From: an uncultured Helcococcus sp.
GTDB lineage: Bacteria; Bacillota; Clostridia; Tissierellales; Peptoniphilaceae
Length of the DNA stretch: 13,512 nt
Direction of reading: 5' to 3'
Assembly (NCBI RefSeq): GCF_946998255.1
Contig: NZ_CAMPYN010000036.1
Location: forward strand, 1-13,512
Of the stretch, positions 1 through 8,373 are shown in pieces. Below the pieces are notes generated by a model that was given only the letters and a program-made list of their open reading frames with translations, made no database searches and was not told the origin of the DNA. Made by a program: the position numbers and the translations under genes. Positions within the stretch are counted from its first letter, which is position 1, and the number at the start of each line of letters is the position of its first letter.

Positions 1-1670
1 TAAGCTAATTGAACTTCTGAACCTGTACCAATCAATACTATTTCTGGATTTTCTCCAAAGTCTTTAAGGATGTACCCACCCTTAAATAGATTTTCTCCAG
101 TATTTTCATAGTTTGGTAGGGCTTGTCTTGATAAAATCAAGTTTATTGGTCTTGAGTGTTCAGTTATAGCAAAGGCCCATGCTGCTGCTGTTTCTTTAGC
201 ATCTGCAGGTCTTATTGTAACTGTATTTGGAATAGCTCTTAACATTGGTAATTGGTCTACAGCTTGGTGGGTAGGTCCATCTTCACCTAAACCGATTGAG
301 TCATGTGTGAAAATATATACTACTGGTTGGTGCATCAAGGCAGACAACCTTATTGCTGGTTTCATATAGTCAGCAAATGATAAGAATGTTGCTGTATATG
401 GTCTTAAACCACCATGTAAACTAATACCATTAGCCATTGCAGCCATGGCATGTTCTCTTATACCAAAGTTGATGTTTTTACCTCTTGGATTTTCTTTAGA
501 GAAGTCTTCTTCACCTTCTAATCTTGAATTGTTTGATCCAGCTAAGTCAGCAGAACCACCAAATAGGTTTCCAACATGCTCATTTAATCTATTTAAGGCT
601 ATACCTGATGATGCTCTTGTAGCTAAAGCTTTATCGAACTTGTAGTAGTCTTCTGTATCTAAGAATGAGAAGTCATAGTCATTTTTGAATGCTTTTTTGA
701 ATTCTACATATAGGTCAGGATTTTCCTTGCTATATTCTTCAACTAATTTATTCCATTCTTCTTCATTTTTAGCTAATTCTTCTTGTTTATTTTTCAAGTA
801 TTCTCTAACTTCATCAGCCACAAAGAATTCATCTTCGTATTGATAAGCTAAAGTTTTCTTCATTTCTTGAATGTCTTCTTTTGATAAAGGATTACCATGT
901 ACAGCTGATGTATCAGCCTTGTTTGAACCAAAACCGATTACAGTGTGTATCTCAATTAAAGTAGGTCTTTCCTTATCTTTTTTAGCCTCTGCTATTGCAG
1001 CTTCTATAGCTTGTACATCTGTACCATCTGCAACATCTAATACTTGCCATCCTAAGGCTTCATATCTTTTTGCAACATTTTCTCTAAAGGCAAGGTCGGT
1101 TCTACCATCAATTGTGATTTGGTTTGAATCATATAAAACTATTAACTTATCTAAACCTAAAGTACCAGCCAATGATGATGCTTCATTTGAAACACCTTCC
1201 ATTAGACAACCATCACCTGCTATTGCATAGGTATAGTGGTCAATAATTTTATGTTTTTCTGTATTGAATCTTGCTGCTAAGTGTTTTTCTGCCATAGCAA
1301 AACCAACAGCCATAGCTACACCTTGGCCAAGTGGTCCAGTTGTCAATTCAACCCCATCTGTAAATCCGTATTCTGGGTGACCAGGAGTTCTAGAATTTAA
1401 TTGTCTAAAGTTCCTGATATCATCCATGGTTACATCAAAGCCATACAAGTGTAATAATGAGTATTGTAGGGCTGATGCGTGACCAGCTGATAGGATAAAT
1501 CTGTCTCTATTTACCCATTTTGAATTTTTTGGATTGTATTTCATTACATCATTAAATAGGGCATATCCCATTGGTGCCATACCGATTGGCGCACCTTGGT
1601 GGCCTGAATTAGCCTTTAACACCATTTCGGCTGATAAAGATCTAATTGTATTGATAATTAAATTTTCCAT
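1..1670 (-). CDS. tkt: Transketolase, 3' end cut by window edge
   Basis: Transketolase is a cytosolic, thiamine-diphosphate-dependent enzyme that moves two-carbon ketol units between sugar phosphates in the non-oxidative pentose phosphate pathway. I translated 556 residues; the family is about 660 long, so roughly the last 100 (C-terminal domain) lie outside the window. Visible signatures are GHQGAPIGMAP (residues 23-33), SAGHAS (61-66), GPLGQG (112-117), the ThDP/metal motif GDG (152-154) with Asn183, SADLAGSN (373-380), INFGIREHAM (400-409) with the catalytic Glu406, and HDSIGLGEDGPTHQ (456-469). HQG stands where HPG is usual. The ATG at 1670 is preceded by AAGGAAAGG at good spacing and gives the standard N-terminus. 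A good promoter lies in the 78-base gap after mvaS, and no terminator is visible there, so read-through from the mevalonate operon is possible. Function is near certain. Confidence 0.96.
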   Translation of the reverse strand, partial: MENLIINTIRSLSAEMVLKANSGHQGAPIGMAPMGYALFNDVMKYNPKNSKWVNRDRFILSAGHASALQYSLLHLYGFDVTMDDIRNFRQLNSRTPGHPEYGFTDGVELTTGPLGQGVAMAVGFAMAEKHLAARFNTEKHKIIDHYTYAIAGDGCLMEGVSNEASSLAGTLGLDKLIVLYDSNQITIDGRTDLAFRENVAKRYEALGWQVLDVADGTDVQAIEAAIAEAKKDKERPTLIEIHTVIGFGSNKADTSAVHGNPLSKEDIQEMKKTLAYQYEDEFFVADEVREYLKNKQEELAKNEEEWNKLVEEYSKENPDLYVEFKKAFKNDYDFSFLDTEDYYKFDKALATRASSGIALNRLNEHVGNLFGGSADLAGSNNSRLEGEEDFSKENPRGKNINFGIREHAMAAMANGISLHGGLRPYTATFLSFADYMKPAIRLSALMHQPVVYIFTHDSIGLGEDGPTHQAVDQLPMLRAIPNTVTIRPADAKETAAAWAFAITEHSRPINLILSRQALPNYENTGENLFKGGYILKDFGENPEIVLIGTGSEVQLA

Positions 1671-1715
1671 AAATATCCTTTCCTTATTGTGTTTTATATT
1701 TTGTGCTTCCCTTTA

Positions 1716-1744
1716 ATTATATATCTTAGGTGCTTAAAATACAA
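1716..1744 (-). promoter_or_regulatory. Probable sigma-A promoter of transketolase
   Basis: On the minus strand TTGTAT (1739-1744) and a perfect TATAAT (1716-1721) are separated by exactly 17 bases. This predicts a transcript start near 1709 and a leader of about 38 bases before the tkt ATG at 1670. The match is seen in the sequence; activity is inferred. Confidence 0.65.
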
Positions 1745-1748
1745 AAGA

Positions 1749-2933
1749 TTATCTATGATTGTAGTATCTTTTACCATCTTCGATTTTTTCTAAATAGAAG
1801 CCTTCAACATCTTCTCCAAGACTTATTTCTCTATCTTGATTTTCAATATATTTAGGCTTGAAATATTCTTCATCATAGTAGTCAAGGGACATCTCTTTTC
1901 TAGTATTCAAAGAATCTTTAATATCTTCTACATCAATATGGTCCCTATAGTTTTCAGCTAGGTATCCTGTAAATATTTCTGAAACAGCTCCTGAGCCATA
2001 TGAAAATAGTCCTATTTCTTGACCAGCTTCTAAATCTCCATAAATCATTTGAGATATTAAAGCTAGGTATAGTGAGCCTGTATATAGGTTGCCTACTTGT
2101 CTGGTAAGTCTGGTAGAGTCTTCATATTTGTCTAGCCATTGGTCTATTTGTTTCCCATATTTTTCACCCAGGTCTTCCTTGCTTGCGACCAAAGCTTTTT
2201 TGCCCATTTTGGTAAATGGTAGGTGGAATAAAAAGGCTTGTAAAGAATCTTCACTATCCTCATATTTTTCCATAAATCCTTCCAGGTTTTCTTTAAACAT
2301 ATTTATATAGGTGTCTGTTGATAATTTGCCATCTACTAGAGGATATTCTCTATAGGATGGCCTCCAAAAATCATAACAGTCATAGGTAAGGGCTAGGCTT
2401 TTTCCTGATAATTCTAATATTTCAGCCTTGTTAGAAACTAAAACAGCGATAGCCCCAGCACCTTGGGTAACTTCTCCACCACTGTTTGCACCATAACTTG
2501 CTATATCAGAAGATAAGATAAGTACCTTTTCTTCTGGATTCAACTTAACATGGTTATAGGCATTTAGTAAGGCTGCTGTAGCAGAATAGCAAGCTTGTTT
2601 TACTTCATATGATTTAGCAAATTTATTTATTGACAAGAGTCTATGGACTTGACTAGCAGCAGACTTAGAAAAATCTATGGAAGATTCTGTAGCAAAGACA
2701 ACTTGGCTTATGGCCTTTTTATCTTCTTCTGTCAATATTTTATTTGCTGCATTAGCTGCCATAGTCACTATATCTTCACTTTCTTCTATAACTGACATTT
2801 TTTCCTGACCTATGCCTATAGTCCATTTATTCGGGTCTACTCCTCTTTTTTCAGCCAGGTCTACAAGGTCTACATAATATTTAGGTATATATAATCCAAT
2901 TTTTTCTATACCAACTTTACTTATTTCACTCAT
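1749..2933 (-). CDS. mvaS: Hydroxymethylglutaryl-CoA synthase
   Basis: This cytosolic enzyme condenses acetyl-CoA with acetoacetyl-CoA to give HMG-CoA, the second step of the mevalonate route to isoprenoids. The 394-residue length fits bacterial MvaS. The catalytic triad is in place: Glu83 in ATESSID, the nucleophile Cys115 in KQACYSATAAL, and His237 in FLFHLPFTKMG. Each is shifted by four from the Glu79/Cys111/His233 numbering of the staphylococcal and enterococcal enzymes. QVGNLYTGSLYL (279-290) and YGSGAVSE are also family-typical. The ATG follows the mvaA stop after one base, and its GAGGAG ribosome site lies in the last codons of mvaA, so translational coupling is likely. It is the last gene of the thiolase-reductase-synthase operon. 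Function is near certain. Confidence 0.97.
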   Translation of the reverse strand: MSEISKVGIEKIGLYIPKYYVDLVDLAEKRGVDPNKWTIGIGQEKMSVIEESEDIVTMAANAANKILTEEDKKAISQVVFATESSIDFSKSAASQVHRLLSINKFAKSYEVKQACYSATAALLNAYNHVKLNPEEKVLILSSDIASYGANSGGEVTQGAGAIAVLVSNKAEILELSGKSLALTYDCYDFWRPSYREYPLVDGKLSTDTYINMFKENLEGFMEKYEDSEDSLQAFLFHLPFTKMGKKALVASKEDLGEKYGKQIDQWLDKYEDSTRLTRQVGNLYTGSLYLALISQMIYGDLEAGQEIGLFSYGSGAVSEIFTGYLAENYRDHIDVEDIKDSLNTRKEMSLDYYDEEYFKPKYIENQDREISLGEDVEGFYLEKIEDGKRYYNHR

Positions 2934-2934
2934 G

Positions 2935-4176
2935 TTACTCCTCTTCTCTCATCTTAGCCAATATTTCCTTAGCCAAACTTAAGTTAACCTTGTCAGCTTT
3001 AAGTAGCCTATCCATAAACTCATCCATTTCCTCTTCTTTAACAGCAATTTGTTTTGCTAAAGTTTTGGCATGTAAACTCATATGTCCTTTTTGTATTCCA
3101 TCTGTAACAAGGGCCCTTACTGCAGAAAAGTTTTGAACAAGACCTACGGAAGCTATTATTTTTGCTAATTCTTTGGCATCTGGGTTTCCTAAAACTTGTA
3201 AAGACCATTTAGCTATTGGATTTATGGATATGGTACCTCCAAGTGTAGCAACTGCCATAGGTATTTCTATTTTCCCTAATAATAGGTCCTCTTCTTCATC
3301 AAAGGTCCAACTTGTTAAAGACTTGTATTGGCCATCTCTTACTGTGTAGGCATGGACTCCAGCTTCAACTGCCCTAAAGTCATTTCCTGTTGCTAGGACA
3401 ACTGCATCTACGCCATTCATGACCCCTTTGTTGTGGGTAACAGCCCTATAAGGGTCAATATTTGCATATTTAGTCGCAGCTTCTATTCTTCTAGCTACCT
3501 GTCTAGCTTTTTCAATATCCTTGTCTAAGTTTTGTACCGGAGTTTTTGTTTCAGCTACAACTACTGATTCTGTAGCATGGTTGGACAAAATTCTCAATAA
3601 GGCGGAAGAATTTGTCAAGTCTTCAGCTAAAGGAGCCAAGGCTTCTAAAATTGTATTTATAGTGTTGGCTCCCATGGCATCACAGGTATCTACTGAAATA
3701 TAGATGCATACAAAGTCTTGGTCAAACTTCTTGAATGTGATTTCTTTTGGACCACCACCTCTTTTTATCATACTTTGTGAATGTTCCTTGGCTAGGTCCA
3801 TTAAATTATCTTTATTTTCTTCTAATATTTTTATAGCTGCATCTGGGTCTTCAACATTTTCTAAGATAACTTGACCTATTAAATATTTTTTATCCATGCT
3901 TGTTTCTATATTACCTAAGGTTTTTGCCCCATTGCTAGCAGCCGCTATTACCGAAGGTTCTTCTATGGCCATTGGTATGATATATTCTTTTCCATCAATA
4001 GAAAAATTCATAGCTAATCCTAAAGGAATCTCCATATTTAAAACATAGTTTTCAATCATGGTATCTCCTATTTCTTCAGCTAGAGATACTGGTTCATTTA
4101 ACATATTCAATTCTTTTAAGATTTGCCTTCTTTCTTCAAGAGTTTTTTTATAAAACTTATTAAATTTCTCTTTCAT
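2935..4176 (-). CDS. mvaA: Hydroxymethylglutaryl-CoA reductase, class II (degradative-type fold)
   Basis: The enzyme reduces HMG-CoA to mevalonate with NAD(P)H, the committing step of the mevalonate pathway. The 413-residue, soluble form without membrane segments is the bacterial class II type. Signatures are MIENYVLNMEIPLGLAMNF (40-58), EEPSVIAAASNGAK (72-85) with the catalytic Glu, DAMGANTIN (166-174), THNKGVMNG (247-255) with catalytic Lys250, GNDFRAVEAG (264-273) with Asp266, and GHMSLHAKTLA (364-374) with catalytic His369. It stands alone; in enterococci and streptococci the same domain is commonly fused to a thiolase as MvaE. The gene sits 8 bases after the thiolase stop, and GGAG of its ribosome site overlaps that stop region. 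Cofactor preference (NADH or NADPH) cannot be read with confidence. In a mevalonate-operon context the biosynthetic direction is most likely. Confidence 0.96.
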   Translation of the reverse strand: MKEKFNKFYKKTLEERRQILKELNMLNEPVSLAEEIGDTMIENYVLNMEIPLGLAMNFSIDGKEYIIPMAIEEPSVIAAASNGAKTLGNIETSMDKKYLIGQVILENVEDPDAAIKILEENKDNLMDLAKEHSQSMIKRGGGPKEITFKKFDQDFVCIYISVDTCDAMGANTINTILEALAPLAEDLTNSSALLRILSNHATESVVVAETKTPVQNLDKDIEKARQVARRIEAATKYANIDPYRAVTHNKGVMNGVDAVVLATGNDFRAVEAGVHAYTVRDGQYKSLTSWTFDEEEDLLLGKIEIPMAVATLGGTISINPIAKWSLQVLGNPDAKELAKIIASVGLVQNFSAVRALVTDGIQKGHMSLHAKTLAKQIAVKEEEMDEFMDRLLKADKVNLSLAKEILAKMREEE

Positions 4177-4184
4177 TTTTTCTC

Positions 4185-5405
4185 CTATCCCTTATAGTTT
4201 GGGTTTTCTAAAAGGATTGCTATTCCTTGGCCTCCACCTATGCATGCTGATGCTATAGCATATCTTTTATGTAGATTATTTTTAAATTCATAAATGATAG
4301 ATGTGATTTGTCTAGCTCCCGACATGGCTAAAGGATGACCTAGTGCAATAGCTCCACCATTTATATTAAATGAATTTTTGTAATATTCACTGTCCATGCT
4401 TATGTCTAATTCTTCAAGACATCCTAGAATTTGACCTGCAAAGGCTTCATTGATTTCTAAGATATCTATATCTTTTTTAAGGTCTAAATTGTTGTCTCTA
4501 CATATCTTATTTATTGCTTCAACTGGTCCCAAACCCATCATGTCTGGTCTTAGACCGATAATAGAATAGTCTACAAATTTCGCTAGTATATCTAAGTTAT
4601 TCTCCTTAGCGTAGTCTTCTGTTGTCATAATATTAAAGGCTGCTCCATCATTAAAGGAAGAAGAATTTCCACCAGTTACTGAGCCTTCTTCCCTAAATGC
4701 AGATCTTAACTTAGCAAGTTTTTCTATACTTGTATCTGGTCTTACTTGTTCATCTTCATCAAAGATAAAACCATTTTCTACTTCTATACCTACTATCTCT
4801 TGGCCTAATCTACCACTTTCTTTAGCTTTTTGAGCCTTTATATGGCTATCATAAGCAAATTTATCTTGGTCTTCTCTAGATATTTTATATTTTTCTACTA
4901 TATTTTCAGCTATCAATCCCATATTTTCTATAACATGGTCTGTACCAGATACACTTCTTAAACATTCAAAATTTGTATCTATCAGTGCTTTATTAGCAAG
5001 ACCTAGACCTTGAAACCTAGCTTCTAAAGGTAGTTGGTAAGGTGACCTAGACATCATTTCTATACCACCTGCTGCTACTACTTCTTTCTTTGAAAATTGT
5101 AGCTCATGGAAGGCTGATATAGCAGCTTGGATACCAGACCCACAGACCCTATTTACAGTCATTCCAGTTAATTCATCCTTTAAGCCCATATTTATTCCAA
5201 TAACTTGGGCTAAATTTATAGCTGTATTGCTAGAAATAACATTTCCAACTACGACTTCATCTATATCATCTTTCTTTATCCTTGATCTAGAAATAGCATC
5301 TTCAAGGACTTTTTCTCCTAATTTTTCAATTGCAATATTTTTTAATTTTCCTAAGTACTTTCCAACAGCTGATCTAGCTGCTCCTACGAATACTATATTT
5401 TTCAT
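4185..5405 (-). CDS. Acetyl-CoA C-acetyltransferase (acetoacetyl-CoA thiolase)
   Basis: A biosynthetic-type thiolase that joins two acetyl-CoA into acetoacetyl-CoA, the substrate of the HMG-CoA synthase two genes downstream. The length of 406 is normal for the family (about 390-400) with small insertions. Active-site elements are NRVCGSG (85-91) with nucleophile Cys88, NEAFAG (319-324), GGAIALGHPLAMSGAR (350-365) with His357, and ACIGGGQG (387-394) with Cys388. The segment GNSSSFNDGAA (246-256) replaces the more usual GNASGINDGAA. The ATG has GGAG upstream at normal spacing and the expected N-terminus (KNIVFVGAARSAVGKY). As first gene of the mevalonate operon its role is probably isoprenoid synthesis. 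A second role in butyrate or acetoacetate metabolism cannot be excluded, so I leave the gene symbol open (atoB, thlA and phaA are used for this enzyme). Confidence 0.94.
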   Translation of the reverse strand: MKNIVFVGAARSAVGKYLGKLKNIAIEKLGEKVLEDAISRSRIKKDDIDEVVVGNVISSNTAINLAQVIGINMGLKDELTGMTVNRVCGSGIQAAISAFHELQFSKKEVVAAGGIEMMSRSPYQLPLEARFQGLGLANKALIDTNFECLRSVSGTDHVIENMGLIAENIVEKYKISREDQDKFAYDSHIKAQKAKESGRLGQEIVGIEVENGFIFDEDEQVRPDTSIEKLAKLRSAFREEGSVTGGNSSSFNDGAAFNIMTTEDYAKENNLDILAKFVDYSIIGLRPDMMGLGPVEAINKICRDNNLDLKKDIDILEINEAFAGQILGCLEELDISMDSEYYKNSFNINGGAIALGHPLAMSGARQITSIIYEFKNNLHKRYAIASACIGGGQGIAILLENPNYKG

Positions 5406-5472
5406 TTTTTCTCCGTTATTTGTTTTAATTCAATTAATATTTATTGTAACTCAATAAGTAATTTTATTATTA

Positions 5473-5501
5473 CATATAGTCATCTTATTTACAAGAAGCA
5501 A
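5473..5501 (-). promoter_or_regulatory. Weak candidate promoter of the mevalonate operon
   Basis: The 225 bases between the thiolase and ftsH starts must hold divergent promoters and are extremely AT-rich. On the minus strand TTGCTT (5496-5501) and TATATG (5473-5478) are 17 bases apart, which would start transcription near 5466. The -10 is imperfect and several other AT-rich hexamers are possible, so this is only a best guess. No operator palindrome or riboswitch-like fold was recognised in the gap. Confidence 0.25.
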
Positions 5502-5518
5502 GATTCATTATTATATTT

Positions 5519-5545
5519 TTGTTAATTGGGTATTTGTTATATAAT
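5519..5545 (+). promoter_or_regulatory. Candidate promoter of ftsH
   Basis: TTGTTA (5519-5524) and a perfect TATAAT (5540-5545) are 15 bases apart, shorter than ideal, predicting a start near 5552 and a leader of about 78 bases. A second TATAAT at 5581-5586 has only a poor -35 (AATACA, 5558-5563). Either could be used. Confidence 0.35.
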
Positions 5546-5617
5546 CTTTTTATAGGTAATACATTATTTAAACATTTTTATATAATATATTTAATATGAA
5601 ATAATATTTTAATTTTA

Positions 5618-5624
5618 TTAGGAG
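5618..5624 (+). promoter_or_regulatory. Ribosome binding site that sets the ftsH start
   Basis: TTAGGAG ends 6 bases before the ATG at 5631 but only 3 before the in-frame TTG at 5628. The spacing favours the ATG. Confidence 0.75.
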
Positions 5625-5630
5625 ACTTTG

Positions 5631-7595
5631 ATGACAGATAAAAGAAGAAAAAATAATAAAAATAATAAAAACAATCGAGGTCCAAGGCCAATATGGCAAT
5701 GGTATTTGATTGGTGCTGCTATTATTTTAGCTATACAGATGTTTATTTTACCTACGGTAAAAAATAGCAGTATAAAAGAAGTTAGCTATAGTGAATTTGT
5801 ACAAAAATTATCTAGTGGTGAAATAAAAGAATTAAAAGAAGAATCTTACCAATACTTATTTAAAACTGGTGACAAGGAAAATGAAAAAGTATATAGGGTT
5901 GGTAAATGGAAAGATCCAGATATAACAAAAAGACTTTTAGATGCTCAAACAAAGTTTGGTACAGAAATTGTCGAACCAACCAATCCATTTATACTATTTT
6001 TAGTTCAGTTGGTTGTACCACTTGCAATAATGTTTTTAGGTATTAGGTTTATAACAAAAAATATGATGGGTGGATCAAATGCTATGAGCTTTGGTAAATC
6101 CAATGCCAAGATATATATTCAACCAACCAATGCAGCTAAATTCAAAGATGTAGCTGGTCAAGATGAAGCTAAAGAATCTTTGGAAGAAATTGTGGACTTT
6201 TTACACAATCCAAAAAAATATGCAAAGATTGGTGCTGTAACTCCTAAGGGCGTGCTTTTAGTGGGCCCTCCAGGAACAGGTAAAACTCTTTTAGCCAAGG
6301 CTGTTGCCGGTGAAGCCAATGTGCCATTCTTCTCACTATCTGGTTCAGAATTTGTTGAGATGTTTGTAGGTCTTGGTGCTTCCAAGGTTAGAGATTTATT
6401 TAAACAAGCCAATGAAAAAGCCCCATGTATTGTATTTATAGATGAGATTGATGCTATAGGTAAGAGAAGAGATACTTCAGGCTATAGCGGAAATGATGAA
6501 AGAGAACAAACCCTAAACCAATTACTTAACGAAATGGATGGTTTTGATGCTACTTCAGGAGTTATTATACTAGCAGCAACAAACAGACCTGAAATCCTAG
6601 ATCCTGCTCTAACAAGACCTGGTAGGTTTGACAGACAAGTAAGGGTTGAACTTCCAGATATTAAGGGAAGGGAAGAAATATTAGAAGTTCATGCAAAGAA
6701 AGTAAAAATGGACAAAGACGTAAATCTAAAGAACATTGCAAGGATGACAGCTGGTGCATCTGGTGCTGACCTAGCAAATATCATAAATGAAGGTGCCTTA
6801 AAGGCAGTTAGAGAAGGTAGAAACAGCGTTACAGAAGAAGACTTGTCAGAATCAGTTGAAGTAGTAATAGCTGGTCAAAAGAAAAAGAATGCAGTAATCA
6901 CACAAAAAGAAAAAGAAATTATAGCCTACCACGAAGTTGGTCACGCTATAGCAGCTGTAGCCCAAGAAGATACAGCTCCTGTTACAAAGATTACAATCAT
7001 TCCTCGTACTTCTGGAGCCTTAGGTTACACCATGCAAGTCGAAGAAGAAGAGAAATTCCTAATGTCTAAGGATGACCTCTTTAGAGAAATGGTTACTCTT
7101 GCTGGTGGTAGGTCTGCTGAAGAAATTATCTTCAATATCAAAACTACCGGTGCCTCAAATGATATAGAAAGAACTACCAATATAGCCAGAGCTATGGTAG
7201 CAACTTATGGTATGGATGAAGACTTTAACTTTGTTTTACTTGAAAAACCTTCTTCCCAATACCTAAAGGGTTCAGGTACAAACTCTTATGCAGCTACAGA
7301 AACAGAAAACATGGTTGATAAGAAGATTATGGAAATCATAAACCAATCCCATGCTAAGGCTCATGAATTACTAAATGCGAATATAGATAAGTTACATGAA
7401 ATTTCTAAATACTTATTAGAACAAGAAACTATTACTGGTGAACAATTTATGGATATCTTCCATAATGAATATGTTTTAACTGAAAAACCAGATTATATTA
7501 AAAACTTGGAAGAAAAAATAAAAGACCAAGATGTCAACCAAGACTCTGAAGAAACTATTGATGAATTAGAAGATTCAGATAAGAAAGAAGATTAA
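5631..7595 (+). CDS. ftsH: ATP-dependent zinc metalloprotease FtsH
   Basis: FtsH is a hexameric membrane AAA+ protease that degrades misassembled membrane proteins and some soluble regulators. I place the start at ATG 5631, giving 654 residues, within the usual 600-700. A very basic Lys/Asn/Arg-rich tail (about 2-20) precedes the first membrane segment (about 22-41); after an extracytoplasmic domain the second segment covers about 118-139. The AAA+ module shows Walker A GPPGTGKT (212-219), Walker B IVFIDEID (267-274) and the second region of homology ATNRPEILDPALTRPGRFDR (316-335). The protease domain has the zinc motif HEVGH (434-438) and the likely third ligand Asp511 in TTGASND. An acidic tail (about 620-654) ends the protein. 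It is the only long plus-strand gene here, divergent from the mevalonate operon. In many Firmicutes ftsH follows tilS-hpt near the origin, but those genes are not beside it here. Confidence 0.97.
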   Translation: MTDKRRKNNKNNKNNRGPRPIWQWYLIGAAIILAIQMFILPTVKNSSIKEVSYSEFVQKLSSGEIKELKEESYQYLFKTGDKENEKVYRVGKWKDPDITKRLLDAQTKFGTEIVEPTNPFILFLVQLVVPLAIMFLGIRFITKNMMGGSNAMSFGKSNAKIYIQPTNAAKFKDVAGQDEAKESLEEIVDFLHNPKKYAKIGAVTPKGVLLVGPPGTGKTLLAKAVAGEANVPFFSLSGSEFVEMFVGLGASKVRDLFKQANEKAPCIVFIDEIDAIGKRRDTSGYSGNDEREQTLNQLLNEMDGFDATSGVIILAATNRPEILDPALTRPGRFDRQVRVELPDIKGREEILEVHAKKVKMDKDVNLKNIARMTAGASGADLANIINEGALKAVREGRNSVTEEDLSESVEVVIAGQKKKNAVITQKEKEIIAYHEVGHAIAAVAQEDTAPVTKITIIPRTSGALGYTMQVEEEEKFLMSKDDLFREMVTLAGGRSAEEIIFNIKTTGASNDIERTTNIARAMVATYGMDEDFNFVLLEKPSSQYLKGSGTNSYAATETENMVDKKIMEIINQSHAKAHELLNANIDKLHEISKYLLEQETITGEQFMDIFHNEYVLTEKPDYIKNLEEKIKDQDVNQDSEETIDELEDSDKKED

Positions 7596-7600
7596 TATAT

Positions 7601-7640
7601 AAAGAAAGAGTAAGAACTTTGTATTCTTACTCTTTTCTTT
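7601..7640 (+). terminator. Hairpin terminator between convergent ftsH and mtnN
   Basis: AAGAGTAAGAA (7606-7616) pairs perfectly with TTCTTACTCTT (7624-7634) around a 7-base loop. The outer A-rich and T-rich arms extend the stem with one bulge and provide a T-rich run on the plus strand (and, by complement, on the minus strand). It starts 5 bases after the ftsH stop and reaches into the mtnN stop codon, so it can serve both genes. The stem is AT-rich. Confidence 0.8.
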
Positions 7641-8325
7641 AAGCTAAATTTTCTATAAAAGATTCAACCATATCAGCTGACCTTTTTGAAGTTATTTCTA
7701 CATTTTTCAAAAAATCATTTTCACTATTATCCTTATCCACAATATCAGATAAGGACCTAATCACCACAAAAGGTATAGAAAACTTTTCACAAGCTTGACC
7801 TACAGCTCCCGCTTCCATTTCACAAGCTATGGCTTGTGGGAATTTCTCTCTTAAGTCTTTAATTAGACTATTATCACCTACAAACTTATCGCCTGAAATT
7901 ATATCTCCAAAGTAAATATTTGCCTCTATATGATTTTTATCAAAGGCTTCCTTTATTTTATCTCCTAGACTTTTATCTGACTGACTATAAATTCCAAGCC
8001 CCTCAGGACCATCTAAATAACTAGTATCGAAATCATGCTGGATTACCCTATCCGAAATCACTATATCTAAAGTTTCTTGGCTAGGAATCATTCCTCCTGA
8101 AGTACCAATATTTATAACAAAGTCTATGTCAAAATGATACAAAAGAATAGTTGTTATAATAGCAGCATTTACCTTGCCTACCCCGCTTTTACATAAGACA
8201 ACTTCTTTTTCTTTTATATTTCCTTTATAAAAAATGGAATCCAAATAATTAATTTCTTCTATATTATGCATTTTATTTTTAATTGCTTGGACTTCTACAT
8301 CCATAGCCCCTATTATTCCTATCAT
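7639..8325 (-). CDS. mtnN: 5'-methylthioadenosine/S-adenosylhomocysteine nucleosidase
   Basis: This cytosolic enzyme (MtnN, also called Pfs) cleaves adenine from methylthioadenosine and S-adenosylhomocysteine. It recycles by-products of polyamine and methylation reactions and, where luxS is present, feeds AI-2 synthesis. The 228 residues match the family (about 230). Signatures are GIIGAMDVEV (3-12) with Glu11, GVGKVNAA (48-55), NIGTSGGM (72-79), CEMEAGAVGQ (168-177) with Glu171, and IRSLSD (189-194) with the general acid Asp194; these correspond to Glu12, Glu174 and Asp197 of the E. coli enzyme. ATG 8325 has AGGAG five bases upstream. It lies downstream of pta but behind a hairpin terminator whose T-run abuts the ribosome site, so expression may rely on read-through or a promoter inside the pta end. 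It is convergent with ftsH. Confidence 0.96.
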   Translation of the reverse strand: MIGIIGAMDVEVQAIKNKMHNIEEINYLDSIFYKGNIKEKEVVLCKSGVGKVNAAIITTILLYHFDIDFVINIGTSGGMIPSQETLDIVISDRVIQHDFDTSYLDGPEGLGIYSQSDKSLGDKIKEAFDKNHIEANIYFGDIISGDKFVGDNSLIKDLREKFPQAIACEMEAGAVGQACEKFSIPFVVIRSLSDIVDKDNSENDFLKNVEITSKRSADMVESFIENLA

Positions 8326-8337
8326 CTTATCTCCTAA

Positions 8338-8365
8338 TAAAAAACTAGCTAGTTGCCTAGCCAGT
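8338..8365 (-). terminator. Intrinsic terminator after pta
   Basis: On the minus strand ACTGGCTAG (8357-8365) pairs with CTAGCTAGT (8344-8352), eight Watson-Crick pairs and one G-U, around the tetraloop GCAA, followed by a run of six T. The T-run leads almost directly into the AGGAG of mtnN (8331-8335). The hairpin closes the soj-parB-DUF4446-pta series. Confidence 0.85.
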
Positions 8366-8373
8366 TTATGTTT

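Noticed and set aside
871..1230. A 119-residue plus-strand open frame.
   Set aside because: It lies wholly opposite the transketolase coding sequence, whose motifs are intact; it is a shadow frame.
7733..7741. A perfect DnaA box (TTATCCACA).
   Set aside because: It is a single copy inside the mtnN coding sequence, explained by conserved Val-Asp-Lys codons. No cluster of boxes or unwinding element is nearby, so it does not mark an origin.
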